A DNA stretch of 64,000 nt from Altererythrobacter sp. (GCA_017308255.1 JAFKFN010000006.1:108083-172082); one strand, 5' to 3'. Shown: positions 9,817 through 19,270, numbered from the stretch's first letter. The notes: generated by a model from the letters alone, not told the origin. Made by a program: numbers and translations.

Positions 9817-10655
9817 GCGGCCTCTTTTCCCTTATCCGTGGATTTGGCGGCGCGACGTTGGCGGACGATGGTGCCGCGCGTCATCACCGGTTCGATTCCC
9901 AGGCCTTCCAGCGTACGGGCGGATTCTTCCATTTCCGCCGCGCGGCGCAGGCCGTGCACTTCCATCCGCTCGCGATTGTAGGCCACCTTCTCGGCCCAGC
10001 CGGCGGTCTTCTCCGAAGCGTCGAGCGAGGCCATCACTTCGTCGAACACGCCGGCCGCATCGGCCGCGCTGGCGCATTCGTCGCTCAGCGCCTCGATCCC
10101 CTTGATCATGACGGAGCGGATCATCTTGATCGCCGAAGCCTTGCCCAGCGCATCGCCCACGACCCGGGTATTGGAAAAGCCCAGCGCGGCCAGCAGCGGT
10201 TCCACCCCGGCGGCGTGGGGGCCCGACAGCAGCAGCGGCACGGCCAGCGCGGCATCGACCGGCGCCATCACCGCCACGTCGACATAGCGCCCGCCGCCGG
10301 CTTCGACGAGGGCGGCGGCCTGCCGCTTGGTGTCGGGCGAGACGGAGTTCATGTCGCACCAGAACGAGCCTTCGGGCAGCAGCGCGGCATATTGCCGGGC
10401 GGCTTCGAGCGCGGCATCGGCGGTGACCAGCGACAGCAGCACCCCGCAATCGGCCAGCGCGGCTTCGGCGCTGTCGGCGGATTCGACGCCATACCGGGCC
10501 ATCAGCGCGCGCCGTTCGGGCAGGATGTCCCAGCCGCGCGCATGGCCCTGCCAGTTCGCCGAGCGGGCGAATTTCTCGCCGGCCTCGCCGAAGCCGATCA
10601 GCGCCACCCGCACGGGTGAAGCGGGCGCGGAAAGAGGGTTTGTCGAACTAGGCAT
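9813..10655 (-). CDS. NAD(P)-binding oxidoreductase, DUF1932 domain
   Basis: At 280 residues, it has an N-terminal Rossmann fold (VALIGFGEAGEKFA, from about residue 17) as in 6-phosphogluconate/3-hydroxyisobutyrate dehydrogenases and a helical C-terminal domain of the DUF1932 type (GDALGKASAIKMIRSVMIKGIEAL). The conserved lysine of the dehydrogenase superfamily sits in that K-x-x-R stretch. It is the first gene of the minus-strand lig operon and overlaps ligJ by 4 bases. It is not one of the pathway steps known to me; it may process a side product or an upstream hydroxy-acid. Confidence 0.85.
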   Translation of the reverse strand: MPSSTNPLSAPASPVRVALIGFGEAGEKFARSANWQGHARGWDILPERRALMARYGVESADSAEAALADCGVLLSLVTADAALEAARQYAALLPEGSFWCDMNSVSPDTKRQAAALVEAGGGRYVDVAVMAPVDAALAVPLLLSGPHAAGVEPLLAALGFSNTRVVGDALGKASAIKMIRSVMIKGIEALSDECASAADAAGVFDEVMASLDASEKTAGWAEKVAYNRERMEVHGLRRAAEMEESARTLEGLGIEPVMTRGTIVRQRRAAKSTDKGKEAA

Positions 10656-10787
10656 TCTTCTGGCTCTGCCGTTACTGAATGTAAGTAGTGCTTACAAGTT
10701 TGCGAAGGCTCCCTCGCAGCCCTTGACGCAAGGCGGCGCCCGGGTCCACCGGACTTCGCGTACATCATTGGTGAGGAATCGCGAGAG
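10656..10787. promoter_or_regulatory. Divergent lig control region with LysR-type dyad
   Basis: These 132 bp separate the divergent lig operons. A perfect inverted repeat, TGTAAG-TAGTG-CTTACA, lies at 10680-10696. It contains T(10682)-N11-A(10694), the LysR-family box geometry. On the minus strand TTGTAA (10698-10693) and TAACGG (10674-10669) are about 17 bp apart and straddle the dyad, a possible -35/-10 pair for the ligJ side. LigR, a LysR regulator, controls lig operons in SYK-6, so this is a plausible LigR operator. No regulator gene is in the window. Confidence 0.6.
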
Positions 10788-11462
10788 ATGAGCGGAATCG
10801 TCGTCCAGAATATCGAACGGACCCCGATTGACGTGGTTGATGGCCTCGGCGCCTGCGGCGTCGCCACGGTGCATGAAGCGCAAGGCCGCAAGGGCCTGCT
10901 CGCCAGCTACATGCGGCCGATCTATCCCGGCGCGAGGATCGGCGCGACGGCGGTGACGATCTCGGTCCCGCCGGGCGACAACTACATGGTCCATGCCGCG
11001 ATCGAGCAGTGCCGCGAAGGTGACGTGCTGGTGATCGCGCCGACATCTCCATGCGAAGACGGCTATTTCGGCGATCTGCTGGCCACCAGCGCCCAGGCGC
11101 GCGGCGTGCGCGGCCTGATCATCGATGCCGGCGTGCGCGACGTGCGCGACTTGCACGAGATGAACTTTCCCGTCTGGTCGAAGCGCATCTTCGCGCAAGG
11201 CACGATCAAGGCCAGCCTCGGCAGCGTGAACGTGCCGGTGGTCTGCGCCGGCGCCTATATCGAACCGGGCGACGTGATCGTCGCCGACGATGACGGCGTG
11301 TGCGTGGTCAAGCGCGCGGAAGCCGCCAAGGTGCTCGAAACCGCCCAGGCGCGCACCGCCAACGAGGAAAGCAAGCGCCAGCGCCTGGCCGCGGGGGAGC
11401 TTGGCCTGGACATGTACGGCTTCCGCCAGAAGCTCACCGACATGGGTTTGAAGTGGGTCTAG
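10788..11462 (+). CDS. ligK: 4-carboxy-4-hydroxy-2-oxoadipate aldolase LigK
   Basis: At 224 residues, this RraA-like class II (metal-dependent) aldolase splits CHA to pyruvate and oxaloacetate and usually also decarboxylates oxaloacetate. Family marks are [15 protein letters not shown] near residues 24-38, the pyruvate/metal loop [28 protein letters not shown], and [28 protein letters not shown] lies about 12 bases before the ATG. It is the first gene of the plus-strand lig operon. Confidence 0.96.
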   Translation: MSGIVVQNIERTPIDVVDGLGACGVATVHEAQGRKGLLASYMRPIYPGARIGATAVTISVPPGDNYMVHAAIEQCREGDVLVIAPTSPCEDGYFGDLLATSAQARGVRGLIIDAGVRDVRDLHEMNFPVWSKRIFAQGTIKASLGSVNVPVVCAGAYIEPGDVIVADDDGVCVVKRAEAAKVLETAQARTANEESKRQRLAAGELGLDMYGFRQKLTDMGLKWV

Positions 11463-11505
11463 CCAGGGGCCTCGCCCTGGGAGCGAGGCGGGAAGGATGA
11501 AGCGG

Positions 11506-12570
11506 ATGGTTCAGGCATCGGCCCCCGTCATGTGGATGCGGGGCGGCACTTCGAAAGGCGGCTATTTCCTCGCTTCGGACCTGCCCCAGGATACCGAGGC
11601 GCGCGACGCCTTCCTGCTGCGCGTGATGGGCAGCCCCGACCCGCGCCAGATCGACGGCATGGGCGGCGCCGATCCGCTGACCAGCAAGGTGGGCGTGGTG
11701 AGGAAATCGACGCGCGAGGGGATCGACGTCGATTACCTGTTCCTGCAGGTCTTCGTCGATCAGGCGATCGTCACCGATGCGCAGAACTGCGGCAATATCC
11801 TGGCCGGCATCGGACCTTTCGCGATCGAGCGCGGGCTGGTGGCGGCCACCGGCGACGAAACCCGCGTGGCGATCTTCATGGAGAACACCGGCCAGGTCGC
11901 CGTGGCCACGGTGCAGACGCCGGGCGGCACCGTGACTTATGCCGGCGATGCGCGCATCGACGGCGTCCCCGGTACCCATGCGCCGATCCCGCTGGAGTTC
12001 CGCGATACCGCCGGCTCTTCCTGCGGCGCGCTGCTGCCCACGGGCAAGGCGGTGGACGTGATCGAAGGCGTGCGCTGCACCCTGATCGACAACGGCATGC
12101 CATGCATCGTGTTCAAGGCGGAAGACGTCGGCGCCAGTGGCTACGAGACGCGCGAGGAGCTGGAGAGCGAGGCGTTCGCGCCGATCCGCGAGAAGATCGA
12201 AGCGATCCGCCTCGCCGCCGGCCCGCTGATGAACCTGGGCGACGTGAAGGCGAAGTCGGTTCCCAAGATGACCTTGGTGGCGCCGCCCCGGCATGGCGGT
12301 GCGGTGACCACGCGGGTATTCATTCCCCATCGCGCCCATGCCAGCATCGGCGTGCTCGGCGCGGTCACGGCGGCCACCGCCTGTCTGGTCGAAGGTTCTC
12401 CGGCGGCCGAAGTGGCGGTGGTCCCCGAAGGCCGGGTCAAGACGCTCAGCATCGAACATCCCAGCGGGGAGATGTCCTGCGTGATGACGATGGGCGAGAC
12501 CGGCGAAGTGGAAACCGCCGCCCTGCTGAGGACCGCGCGCAAGCTGATGGACGGCGTGGTGTTTGCCTGA
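11506..12570 (+). CDS. ligU: 4-oxalomesaconate tautomerase LigU
   Basis: This is a PrpF-family isomerase of 354 residues. It shifts the double bond of 4-oxalomesaconate so that LigJ can hydrate it. Marks are MWMRGGTSKGGYF at the N-terminus, the active-site cysteine segment NCGNILAGIGPFA and a second one GSSCGAL. The ATG at 11506 is preferred because GGAAGG (11491-11496) is 9 bases away; the ATG at 11497 abuts that site. It sits 43 bp after ligK. Confidence 0.93.
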   Translation: MVQASAPVMWMRGGTSKGGYFLASDLPQDTEARDAFLLRVMGSPDPRQIDGMGGADPLTSKVGVVRKSTREGIDVDYLFLQVFVDQAIVTDAQNCGNILAGIGPFAIERGLVAATGDETRVAIFMENTGQVAVATVQTPGGTVTYAGDARIDGVPGTHAPIPLEFRDTAGSSCGALLPTGKAVDVIEGVRCTLIDNGMPCIVFKAEDVGASGYETREELESEAFAPIREKIEAIRLAAGPLMNLGDVKAKSVPKMTLVAPPRHGGAVTTRVFIPHRAHASIGVLGAVTAATACLVEGSPAAEVAVVPEGRVKTLSIEHPSGEMSCVMTMGETGEVETAALLRTARKLMDGVVFA

Positions 12571-13479
<909 letters not shown>

Positions 13480-13503
13480 GCGCCGCGCCCGGGGAGTACG
13501 CGT

Positions 13504-14310
13504 CTGACCACTTCGCCCTATTGCCGGCTGGCCTCCTTCGCTGCCGCCTTGGCCGCGCTGGCGCTTGCCGCCCCCGCCTTCGCGCAGGAAAAGGCTTCCG
13601 AAGAGCCGGTCCGCATCCGGGTCATGATCGGCCCGCAGGCCTATCCCGCTTATCCCGGGGCCAAGGATCTGCGAATCGGTGCGCTGGTCGGGCTGGACCG
13701 CGCGCGGGGCGATGAACCCTTCGCGTTCGAGGCGGCCGACGACAGCTTCGGCATCCATCTCGTTCGGAGCCACGGCGTCAGCGTGGGGCCGGTGGTCAAC
13801 TGGCAATGGTCGCGCACCGCGGAGGATGTCGGCACCACTCTGCCCAAGGTCGGCTTCAGCCTGGAAGCCGGCGGTTTCGCCCAATACGAGCTGGGCGATC
13901 ATCTTCGCTTGCGGGCGGAACTGCGCAAGGGCCTTTCCGGCCACAAGGGCTGGACCGGCACGGCCGGCGCCGATGCGATCTTCCGCGACGGCGATCGCTG
14001 GCTCTTCGCCGTGGGGCCGCGCGTGACCTGGGGCGATAACCGCTACAACGATGCCTATTTCGGCGTCGCCCCGGCGGATGCGCCCGCCAGCGGGTTGCCG
14101 GCTTACGATCCGGGCGGCGGCATCCATGCCATCGGCGCCACGGCAACCTTCCTCACCCCGCTCAGTCCCAGCTGGGGCCTCTATGCCTATGCCAAGTATG
14201 ACCGGATGACAGGCGATGCGGCGGATTCGCCGATTGTGCGAAGCTATGGCTCGCGCGATCAGATTTCGGGCGGGCTGGCGCTGACCTATACGTTCGACTG
14301 GCGCCGTTAA
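13504..14310 (+). CDS. MipA/OmpV-family outer membrane protein
   Basis: About 268 residues if started at CTG 13504. There is no ATG or GTG in frame between the ligI stop and the mature part. CTG 13504 has GGGGAG 7 bases upstream and yields a normal signal peptide (TTSPYCRLASFAAALAALALAAPAFAQ). The alternative TTG at 13549 leaves a signal peptide of only about 13 residues. The mature part is a strand-rich barrel (RIRVMIGPQAYPAYPGAKD, FSLEAGGFAQYELGDHLRLRAELRKG, ending GLALTYTFDWRR) typical of MipA/OmpV. It lies 24 bp after ligI, so it may serve aromatic-acid uptake; that role is inference. Confidence 0.75.
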   Translation: MTTSPYCRLASFAAALAALALAAPAFAQEKASEEPVRIRVMIGPQAYPAYPGAKDLRIGALVGLDRARGDEPFAFEAADDSFGIHLVRSHGVSVGPVVNWQWSRTAEDVGTTLPKVGFSLEAGGFAQYELGDHLRLRAELRKGLSGHKGWTGTAGADAIFRDGDRWLFAVGPRVTWGDNRYNDAYFGVAPADAPASGLPAYDPGGGIHAIGATATFLTPLSPSWGLYAYAKYDRMTGDAADSPIVRSYGSRDQISGGLALTYTFDWRR

Positions 14311-14389
14311 GCAAAAAACCGTGCTTCTTTCCGCCGGGCGGGTCTATAACGGCCGTCACCGCGGCCGCCACGCAGCGGGGGAGAGCAGC

Positions 14390-15076
14390 ATGCGCGCCTG
14401 GTTCGCCCGCCGGTATCTCGATCTTCTGGGGTCGATCTATCTTTATAACGAGCATCGCGGCTACACCGCCATCGACCGGGTGCTGGAAGCGGTTCGTGCG
14501 CGCTCGCCAGACGATCGGGCGCTGATCGCCATGATCGAGAGCCACCGGGCGGACGAGCGTAAGCACTACGTCATGTTCCGCCGCTGGTTCGAACGCCGGG
14601 GGATCATGCCGCTGAAGGTGGGGCGCAAGTTCGGCCATATCGACCGCTTCGTTGAAATCATGTTCGGGCGCACGATCGACCGGCTCGATACGAATGAAGT
14701 GATCGCGCACGACGATCTGTTCGAGCGGCTGTGCCGGGTGATCGCGTTGACCGAACGGCGGGGCTATCGTCAGGTCGAAACCCTGCTGGCCAACAGCCAC
14801 GTGCGGTCGGACCCTGTGCTGGTGCGCATCTTCCAGATCATCCGGAAAGACGAGCCGAGCCACTGGGCGCCCTATGAACAATGGCTGCGCGATCACGCCC
14901 GGCGCGCGCCGCGGGCGTGGGAGCGCATGGTGGACGGCTTCATTCATTCCGAGTTGCTGTTCCTCAAGCTGCCCGCGCTGTTCCTCAATCCCTTCGTCAA
15001 GCGCCGCGCCGAATGGCCCGACGCCCACGATGGAGAGCCCTCGCTTCACCCGCTCTTGGCCGCTACCCGCGCCTGA
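14390..15076 (+). CDS. Ferritin-like domain protein
   Basis: This 228-residue helical protein uses the ATG at 14390, chosen for the GGGGGAGAG ribosome site just upstream. Carboxylate/histidine pairs typical of diiron helical bundles are visible: ESHRADERKHYVMF, a second EVIAHDDLFERL helix, and QIIRKDEPSHWAPYEQW (ExxH-like). The C-terminal third has a hydrophobic run (ELLFLKLPALFLNPF) that may lie on the membrane. Its start codon is followed by a GtrA-like gene overlapping its stop (TGATG). The enzymatic role is unknown; diiron oxygenase or iron binding are options. Confidence 0.7.
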   Translation: MRAWFARRYLDLLGSIYLYNEHRGYTAIDRVLEAVRARSPDDRALIAMIESHRADERKHYVMFRRWFERRGIMPLKVGRKFGHIDRFVEIMFGRTIDRLDTNEVIAHDDLFERLCRVIALTERRGYRQVETLLANSHVRSDPVLVRIFQIIRKDEPSHWAPYEQWLRDHARRAPRAWERMVDGFIHSELLFLKLPALFLNPFVKRRAEWPDAHDGEPSLHPLLAATRA

Positions 15077-15543
15077 TGGCTGATTTTTCGCAAGGGGAGG
15101 CCGCTTTCCCGCCAGATCGCCCCGAAGACGAGCGCGGCCTGCTCGAGCGCCTGCTGTCGCCGCGGGTGGGCAGGATGCTGTGGCGCAACACCGTGGTCAG
15201 CTGCAGCGTGTTCATGGTCGGCCTGGGCGTGCTTTACGCGCTCGTCCAGGAGGGGGGCTTTCCCGAGGTGCCCGCCGCCGGCATCGGCTTCCTCGTCGCC
15301 AACAGCCTGCATTACGTTCTCGGCCGCGCCTGGATATTCCGTGGCACCGACCGGCCGCCCGCCGCCGGCTATGCCCTGTTCCTGGTGAACGCCAGCGTGG
15401 GCTTGGCGGTGACTATGCTGTTCTACGCTGCGCTGCTCGAATGGACGCACCTGCATTATCTCACGGCGCGGGTCATCGTCTCGGTGTTCGCGGGGCTGGT
15501 GGTCTTCGTGCTCAACGCGGTGTTCAACTTCCGGCAGGTTTAG
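15076..15543 (+). CDS. GtrA-family membrane protein
   Basis: This 155-residue protein starts at 15076, sharing a base with the preceding stop (TGATG). Four hydrophobic helices are evident: WRNTVVSCSVFMVGLGVLYALV, AAGIGFLVANSLHYVLGRAWIF, GYALFLVNASVGLAVTMLFYAALL and TARVIVSVFAGLVVFVLNAVFNF. The end NxxFNFRQV is the GtrA signature. Family members are flippase-like proteins thought to move polyprenyl-linked sugars. The unusual partner here is a ferritin-like gene. Confidence 0.85.
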   Translation: MADFSQGEAAFPPDRPEDERGLLERLLSPRVGRMLWRNTVVSCSVFMVGLGVLYALVQEGGFPEVPAAGIGFLVANSLHYVLGRAWIFRGTDRPPAAGYALFLVNASVGLAVTMLFYAALLEWTHLHYLTARVIVSVFAGLVVFVLNAVFNFRQV

Positions 15544-15627
15544 CCGGCCGCTTTTTGGCATCAAAAATCAAGTGTGGAACCGGCGGGCACGCCTCATCGT
15601 TGAAATGGCAAGGAGTTTCGCGCACGC

Positions 15628-15810
15628 GTGGTGTGCGAACGAATGGTCGCCATGGAAAATGACAAGATCGTTGCGGTTGGGCTGCTCACACAGACGAACC
15701 TGAGGATGCTAGGCAGCAGCCTCAAGGTCGTCTTCGCGGTGGACGAGGACACCGCCGAATTCGACGAGCTGCTGCAAGCGCTGGATAACCTGGGTGAACG
15801 GCGCGGCTGA
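15628..15810 (+). CDS. Small hypothetical protein (52-60 residues)
   Basis: The likely folded part reads MENDKIVAVGLLTQTNLRML, then GSSLKVVFAVDEDTAEFDEL and a short helix to the stop. Start options are GTG 15628 (AAGGAG at 15610-15615), ATG 15643 and ATG 15652. The last begins exactly at MENDK but has no clear ribosome site. The composition is soluble alpha/beta with an acidic C-terminus. The stop codon forms the loop of a perfect 12-bp hairpin, so the gene and its terminator are fused. Function unknown. Confidence 0.55.
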   Translation: MVCERMVAMENDKIVAVGLLTQTNLRMLGSSLKVVFAVDEDTAEFDELLQALDNLGERRG

Positions 15811-15822
15811 GCCGCGCCGTTC
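15796..15822. terminator. Perfect hairpin between convergent genes
   Basis: GAACGGCGCGGC (15796-15807) and GCCGCGCCGTTC (15811-15822) form a 12-bp perfect stem with TGA, the stop codon of the small plus-strand gene, as the loop. It lies between convergent genes and could act on both. There is no T run, so termination strength is uncertain. Confidence 0.55.
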
Positions 15823-15830
15823 CCGTTATC

Positions 15831-17063
15831 TCAGCTTTCCAGCGTCATGCGCACGAAGTCCACCGTCTGCCGGGTCGCCGCGGCAAACTCGGTTTCGGTG
15901 GCCTTGAAGGCGCCGAAATGGGCGAACTGGTCCGGAGTCATGCCGTCGAACTCGTAAGCCGCGCGGAAGCTCGGCAGCTTCATGAGCTTCTCGATGCTCG
16001 CCTTGTTCGGCTCGCGGTTGATCGCGTGGGGATCGAACGGTTCGAGCCCCGCGGTCATCAGCCCGGCGATATAGCCCGGCGGGCAGGTATAGACCATGTC
16101 GCTGCCGGCGAAGTCCTGGATGTGGCGGCTCACCGTCTTGCCGGTGCGCTCGTCCTTCTCCACTCGCATCGAGCACTGCAGCATCTTCGACGGGTGGCCC
16201 ACCTTCTTGCCATAGTGATAGGCGCGCTTCAGCACCGCTTCCTCACCGTCGCGGATCTCGGGCAGGGTCAGCTCGATCCCGCGCGCCTTGGCTTCCGTCT
16301 TCCAGTCGCTCAGCTCGCCGAGGCGGGCGGACATGTGCGTGATGACCGAGCGCCACTTGCTCAGGTCCACGCCCGCCGCCTTGGCGCGGTAAAGCCCGGC
16401 GCTCACCGCTGCCATGCAGCGCATGTACTGCGGCACGGTGAAGCTGGTGGTGTTGTTGGTGGAGATGCCGCGCGCGGTCAGCTCCTCCAGCACCTCGTAA
16501 CCTTCCTTGGAGCCGGGCAGCTTGACCATGACGTTCTCGCCCTGGGCGGCGATGGTCAGGCCCTGCGCCAGCATCTTGTCGCCATCGCGCACGAAGCGCG
16601 GATCGACCTGGCCGGAAAGGAAACCATACTTGCCGCCCGACTTGTCGAACACGGGGCGGATCGCGTCGGCGCCCTTCTTCACCAGGTCGAGGTACATTGC
16701 CCAGTACACGCCTTCATAATCGAGGCCGGGGTTCTTCGCCGCGATGCTCTTGATCTCGGCCGCCCACATCTCGGGCGCCAGCTTGATCGCCTGGAGCGAG
16801 AGCGGCGGATTGGTCGTCACACCGCGGAAGCCCATCGTGCCTTCGCGCTGGATCGTCGCATCGTCATAGAAGCGGGTGAGCTGTTCGTCCCACGCAGCGC
16901 GTTCGCCCTCAGGCGCCTTGGCCAGCGTTTCCTGCTTCCAGCTCGGATAGATCAGCGGGCTCGAATCCCACCAGATCTCGGCATCCGGATTGGTCGCCGC
17001 AAGCTGTTCGAGCGGGTGCAGGCTGGTAGCCGTCGCGGGCTTCTCCAGGACGGGATCGTTCAT
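15831..17063 (-). CDS. Transaldolase-family protein, long form
   Basis: At 410 residues, it has transaldolase barrel marks: the GVTTNPPLSL motif (81-90), FLSGQVDPRFV (148-158) and the putative Schiff-base lysine K181 in VMVKLPGSKEG. Classical transaldolases are 210-340 residues. This one has an extra N-terminal WWDSSPLIYPSWKQETL segment and a long C-terminal helical region. It probably forms or cleaves ketose phosphates, but the motif KLPGS differs from the usual KIP[AS]T, so fructose-6-phosphate specificity should not be assumed. Confidence 0.8.
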   Translation of the reverse strand: MNDPVLEKPATATSLHPLEQLAATNPDAEIWWDSSPLIYPSWKQETLAKAPEGERAAWDEQLTRFYDDATIQREGTMGFRGVTTNPPLSLQAIKLAPEMWAAEIKSIAAKNPGLDYEGVYWAMYLDLVKKGADAIRPVFDKSGGKYGFLSGQVDPRFVRDGDKMLAQGLTIAAQGENVMVKLPGSKEGYEVLEELTARGISTNNTTSFTVPQYMRCMAAVSAGLYRAKAAGVDLSKWRSVITHMSARLGELSDWKTEAKARGIELTLPEIRDGEEAVLKRAYHYGKKVGHPSKMLQCSMRVEKDERTGKTVSRHIQDFAGSDMVYTCPPGYIAGLMTAGLEPFDPHAINREPNKASIEKLMKLPSFRAAYEFDGMTPDQFAHFGAFKATETEFAAATRQTVDFVRMTLES

Positions 17064-17384
17064 CTAAAGCGTCTCCAAGCGTGGGCACTGTCGCCCGTCG
17101 ATATAGGTTGCGCTGCGCCCTAGGCCAAATTGTCCGTGCGATTAACCCCCCACGTGCTTGGGCCGGGCGCAGCGTTTCTTTTTTTGACTCTCGCAGAGGC
17201 GCGGAAGGAACGGCCCTCGCGGCCAAGCCGCGCCGCTCTCACACGTGGCGTTCGGGAGCATGGCCGCTTTGTGCCTTAACAAGCGCAAATTTTACCCCAC
17301 GGCCATGGTGGACAGCGCCCCCGTCTATCCCTAAGTGCGCGCGCCAGCCGCCTCCTGAAAATCTCCTATGAGAGTCCCGTGCCT
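17064..17384. other. 321-bp divergent intergenic region holding a dispersed-repeat fragment
   Basis: No convincing gene is present. At 17188-17240 the sequence (CTCGCAGAGGCGCGGA... followed by CTCGCGGCCAAGCCGC) matches the element seen as a full inverted pair in the rnpA-yidD gap near 59.5 kb. The rest, including an AT-rich run near 17276-17297, presumably carries the promoters of the transaldolase-like gene and typA, but I cannot assign clear hexamers. Confidence 0.5.
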
Positions 17385-19214
17385 ATGAGCCTTCGCAACG
17401 TGGCGATCATCGCCCACGTCGATCACGGCAAGACCACGCTCGTCGATCAATTGTTCCGCCAATCCGGCACCTTTCGCGAAAACCAGCGCGTGGAAGAGCG
17501 CGCGATGGACTCGAACGACCTGGAGAAAGAGCGCGGGATCACCATCCTGGCCAAGCCAACCTCGGTCGAATGGGCTCCCCCGGGCGCCAGCGAAACCTTC
17601 CGTATCAACATCGTCGATACCCCCGGCCACGCCGATTTCGGCGCCGAGGTGGAACGCATCCTGTCGATGGTGGATGGCGTGATCCTCCTCGTCGACTCCG
17701 CCGAAGGGCCGATGCCGCAGACAAAGTTCGTCACCGGCAAGGCGCTTGGCCTGGGCCTGCGCCCCATCGTGGTCATCAACAAGATCGACCGGCCCGACGC
17801 GCGCGCCGACGAAGTGCTCAACGAAGTGTTCGACCTGTTCGTCGGGCTCGATGCCAATGACGAGCAGCTCGATTTCCCGGTCCTCTATGCATCCGGCCGC
17901 TCGGGCTACGCGGGCGAGGACCCGGATGTGCGCAGCGGCGATCTGCTGCCCCTGTTCCAGACCATCGTCGGTCATGTGCCGGAACCGGGTCTCGACAAGA
18001 CCGGCGAATTCAAGATGATCGCCACCCTGCTCGATCGCGATCCCTTCCTGGGCCGCATTCTCACCGGCCGCATCGAAAGCGGCCGGCTGGACGTCAACAT
18101 GCCGATCCGCGCCATCGACGTGGACGGCAAGCCGGTGGAGGAAGGCCGCGCCTCCAAGGTCTTCGCCTATCGCGGGCTCGATCGCGTGCCGGTGGAAAGC
18201 GCCGAAGCGGGCGACATCGTCGCCATCGCCGGCCTGACCAGGGCGACCGTGTCCAATACGATCGCCAAGCCCACCGTCACCGTGCCGATCGCCGCGCGCC
18301 CGATTGATCCGCCGACGCTGGCGATGAGCTTTTCGGTCAACGACAGCCCGTATGCCGGGCGTGAGGGCGACAAGGTGCAGAGCCGCGTGATCCGCGACCG
18401 GCTGGAGCGTGAGGCGGAAGGCAACGTCGCCATCCGCATCACCGAGAGCCAGGACAAGGACGCCTTCGAAGTCGCCGGCCGCGGCGAGCTTCAGCTCGGC
18501 GTTCTTATCGAGACCATGCGCCGTGAAGGCTTCGAGCTGTCGATCAGCCGCCCCCGCGTGCTGTTCCGCGAAGGCGAGAACGGCCGTGAGGAGCCGTACG
18601 AGACGGTGGTGGTGGACGTCGATGACGAATTCTCCGGCACCGTGGTGGAGAAGATCGCCCAGCGAAAGGGCGAGATGACCGACATGCGCCCCAGCGGCGG
18701 CGGCAAGACGCGCATTACGTTCAGCGCGCCCAGCCGCGGCCTGATCGGCTATCACGGCGAGTTCCTGTCCGACACGCGCGGCACCGGCATCATGAACCGC
18801 CTGTTCGAGAAATACGGCCCCTACAAGGGCCCGATCCAGGGCCGCCAGAACGGCGTGCTGATCTCCATGGAGCAGGGCGAGGCGGTGCCTTACGCGCTCA
18901 ACGCGCTGGAAGAGCGCGGCGTGCTCTTCATCAGCCCCGGCGACAAGCTCTACGAAGGCATGATCATCGGCGAAAACGCCAAGCCGCAGGACCTTGAGGT
19001 GAATCCGCTCAAGTCCAAGCAGCTCACCAACTTCCGCTCCACCGGCAAGGACGACGCCGTCCGTCTCACTCCGCCGCGCAAGATGACGCTCGAACAAGCG
19101 ATCGCCTACATCCAGGGTGACGAACTGGTCGAAGTCACCCCGCAGAGCATCCGGCTGCGCAAGCGCTACCTCGATCCGCACGAACGCAAACGCCAGTCGC
19201 GCAAGGAAGGGTGA
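17385..19214 (+). CDS. typA: Ribosome-associated GTPase TypA/BipA
   Basis: This 609-residue translational GTPase of the EF-G/LepA class binds the ribosome and aids 50S assembly and stress adaptation. G1 is AHVDHGKTT, G2 ERGITILAK, G3 DTPGHADFG and G4 NKIDR. The EF-G-like domain III/V and the TypA-specific C-terminal domain (QGDELVEVTPQSIRLRKRYL) follow. ATG 17385 is preferred over GTG 17379 since GAGAG is better spaced. Confidence 0.97.
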   Translation: MSLRNVAIIAHVDHGKTTLVDQLFRQSGTFRENQRVEERAMDSNDLEKERGITILAKPTSVEWAPPGASETFRINIVDTPGHADFGAEVERILSMVDGVILLVDSAEGPMPQTKFVTGKALGLGLRPIVVINKIDRPDARADEVLNEVFDLFVGLDANDEQLDFPVLYASGRSGYAGEDPDVRSGDLLPLFQTIVGHVPEPGLDKTGEFKMIATLLDRDPFLGRILTGRIESGRLDVNMPIRAIDVDGKPVEEGRASKVFAYRGLDRVPVESAEAGDIVAIAGLTRATVSNTIAKPTVTVPIAARPIDPPTLAMSFSVNDSPYAGREGDKVQSRVIRDRLEREAEGNVAIRITESQDKDAFEVAGRGELQLGVLIETMRREGFELSISRPRVLFREGENGREEPYETVVVDVDDEFSGTVVEKIAQRKGEMTDMRPSGGGKTRITFSAPSRGLIGYHGEFLSDTRGTGIMNRLFEKYGPYKGPIQGRQNGVLISMEQGEAVPYALNALEERGVLFISPGDKLYEGMIIGENAKPQDLEVNPLKSKQLTNFRSTGKDDAVRLTPPRKMTLEQAIAYIQGDELVEVTPQSIRLRKRYLDPHERKRQSRKEG

Positions 19215-19236
19215 GGCCCAAAGCAGGTAACCGGCG

Positions 19237-19270
19237 CGTAACGTAACTGTAACGCCGCATTACCGTAATT
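19237..19270 (+). promoter_or_regulatory. Composite control motif upstream of TonB receptor 1
   Basis: Two GTAACG direct repeats (19238-19243 and 19249-19254, 11 bp apart) are followed 4 bp later by the palindrome ATTAC-C-GTAAT (19259-19269). The ATG of the receptor is 62 bp downstream. The same arrangement, read on the minus strand, precedes the second receptor gene at 37836. The 11-bp repeat spacing is reminiscent of Pho-box architecture, but the core differs from CTGTCA. Confidence 0.5.

Noticed and set aside
17331-19181. A 616-codon minus-strand frame across typA
   Set aside because: It is an antisense shadow of typA, with no recognisable motif.
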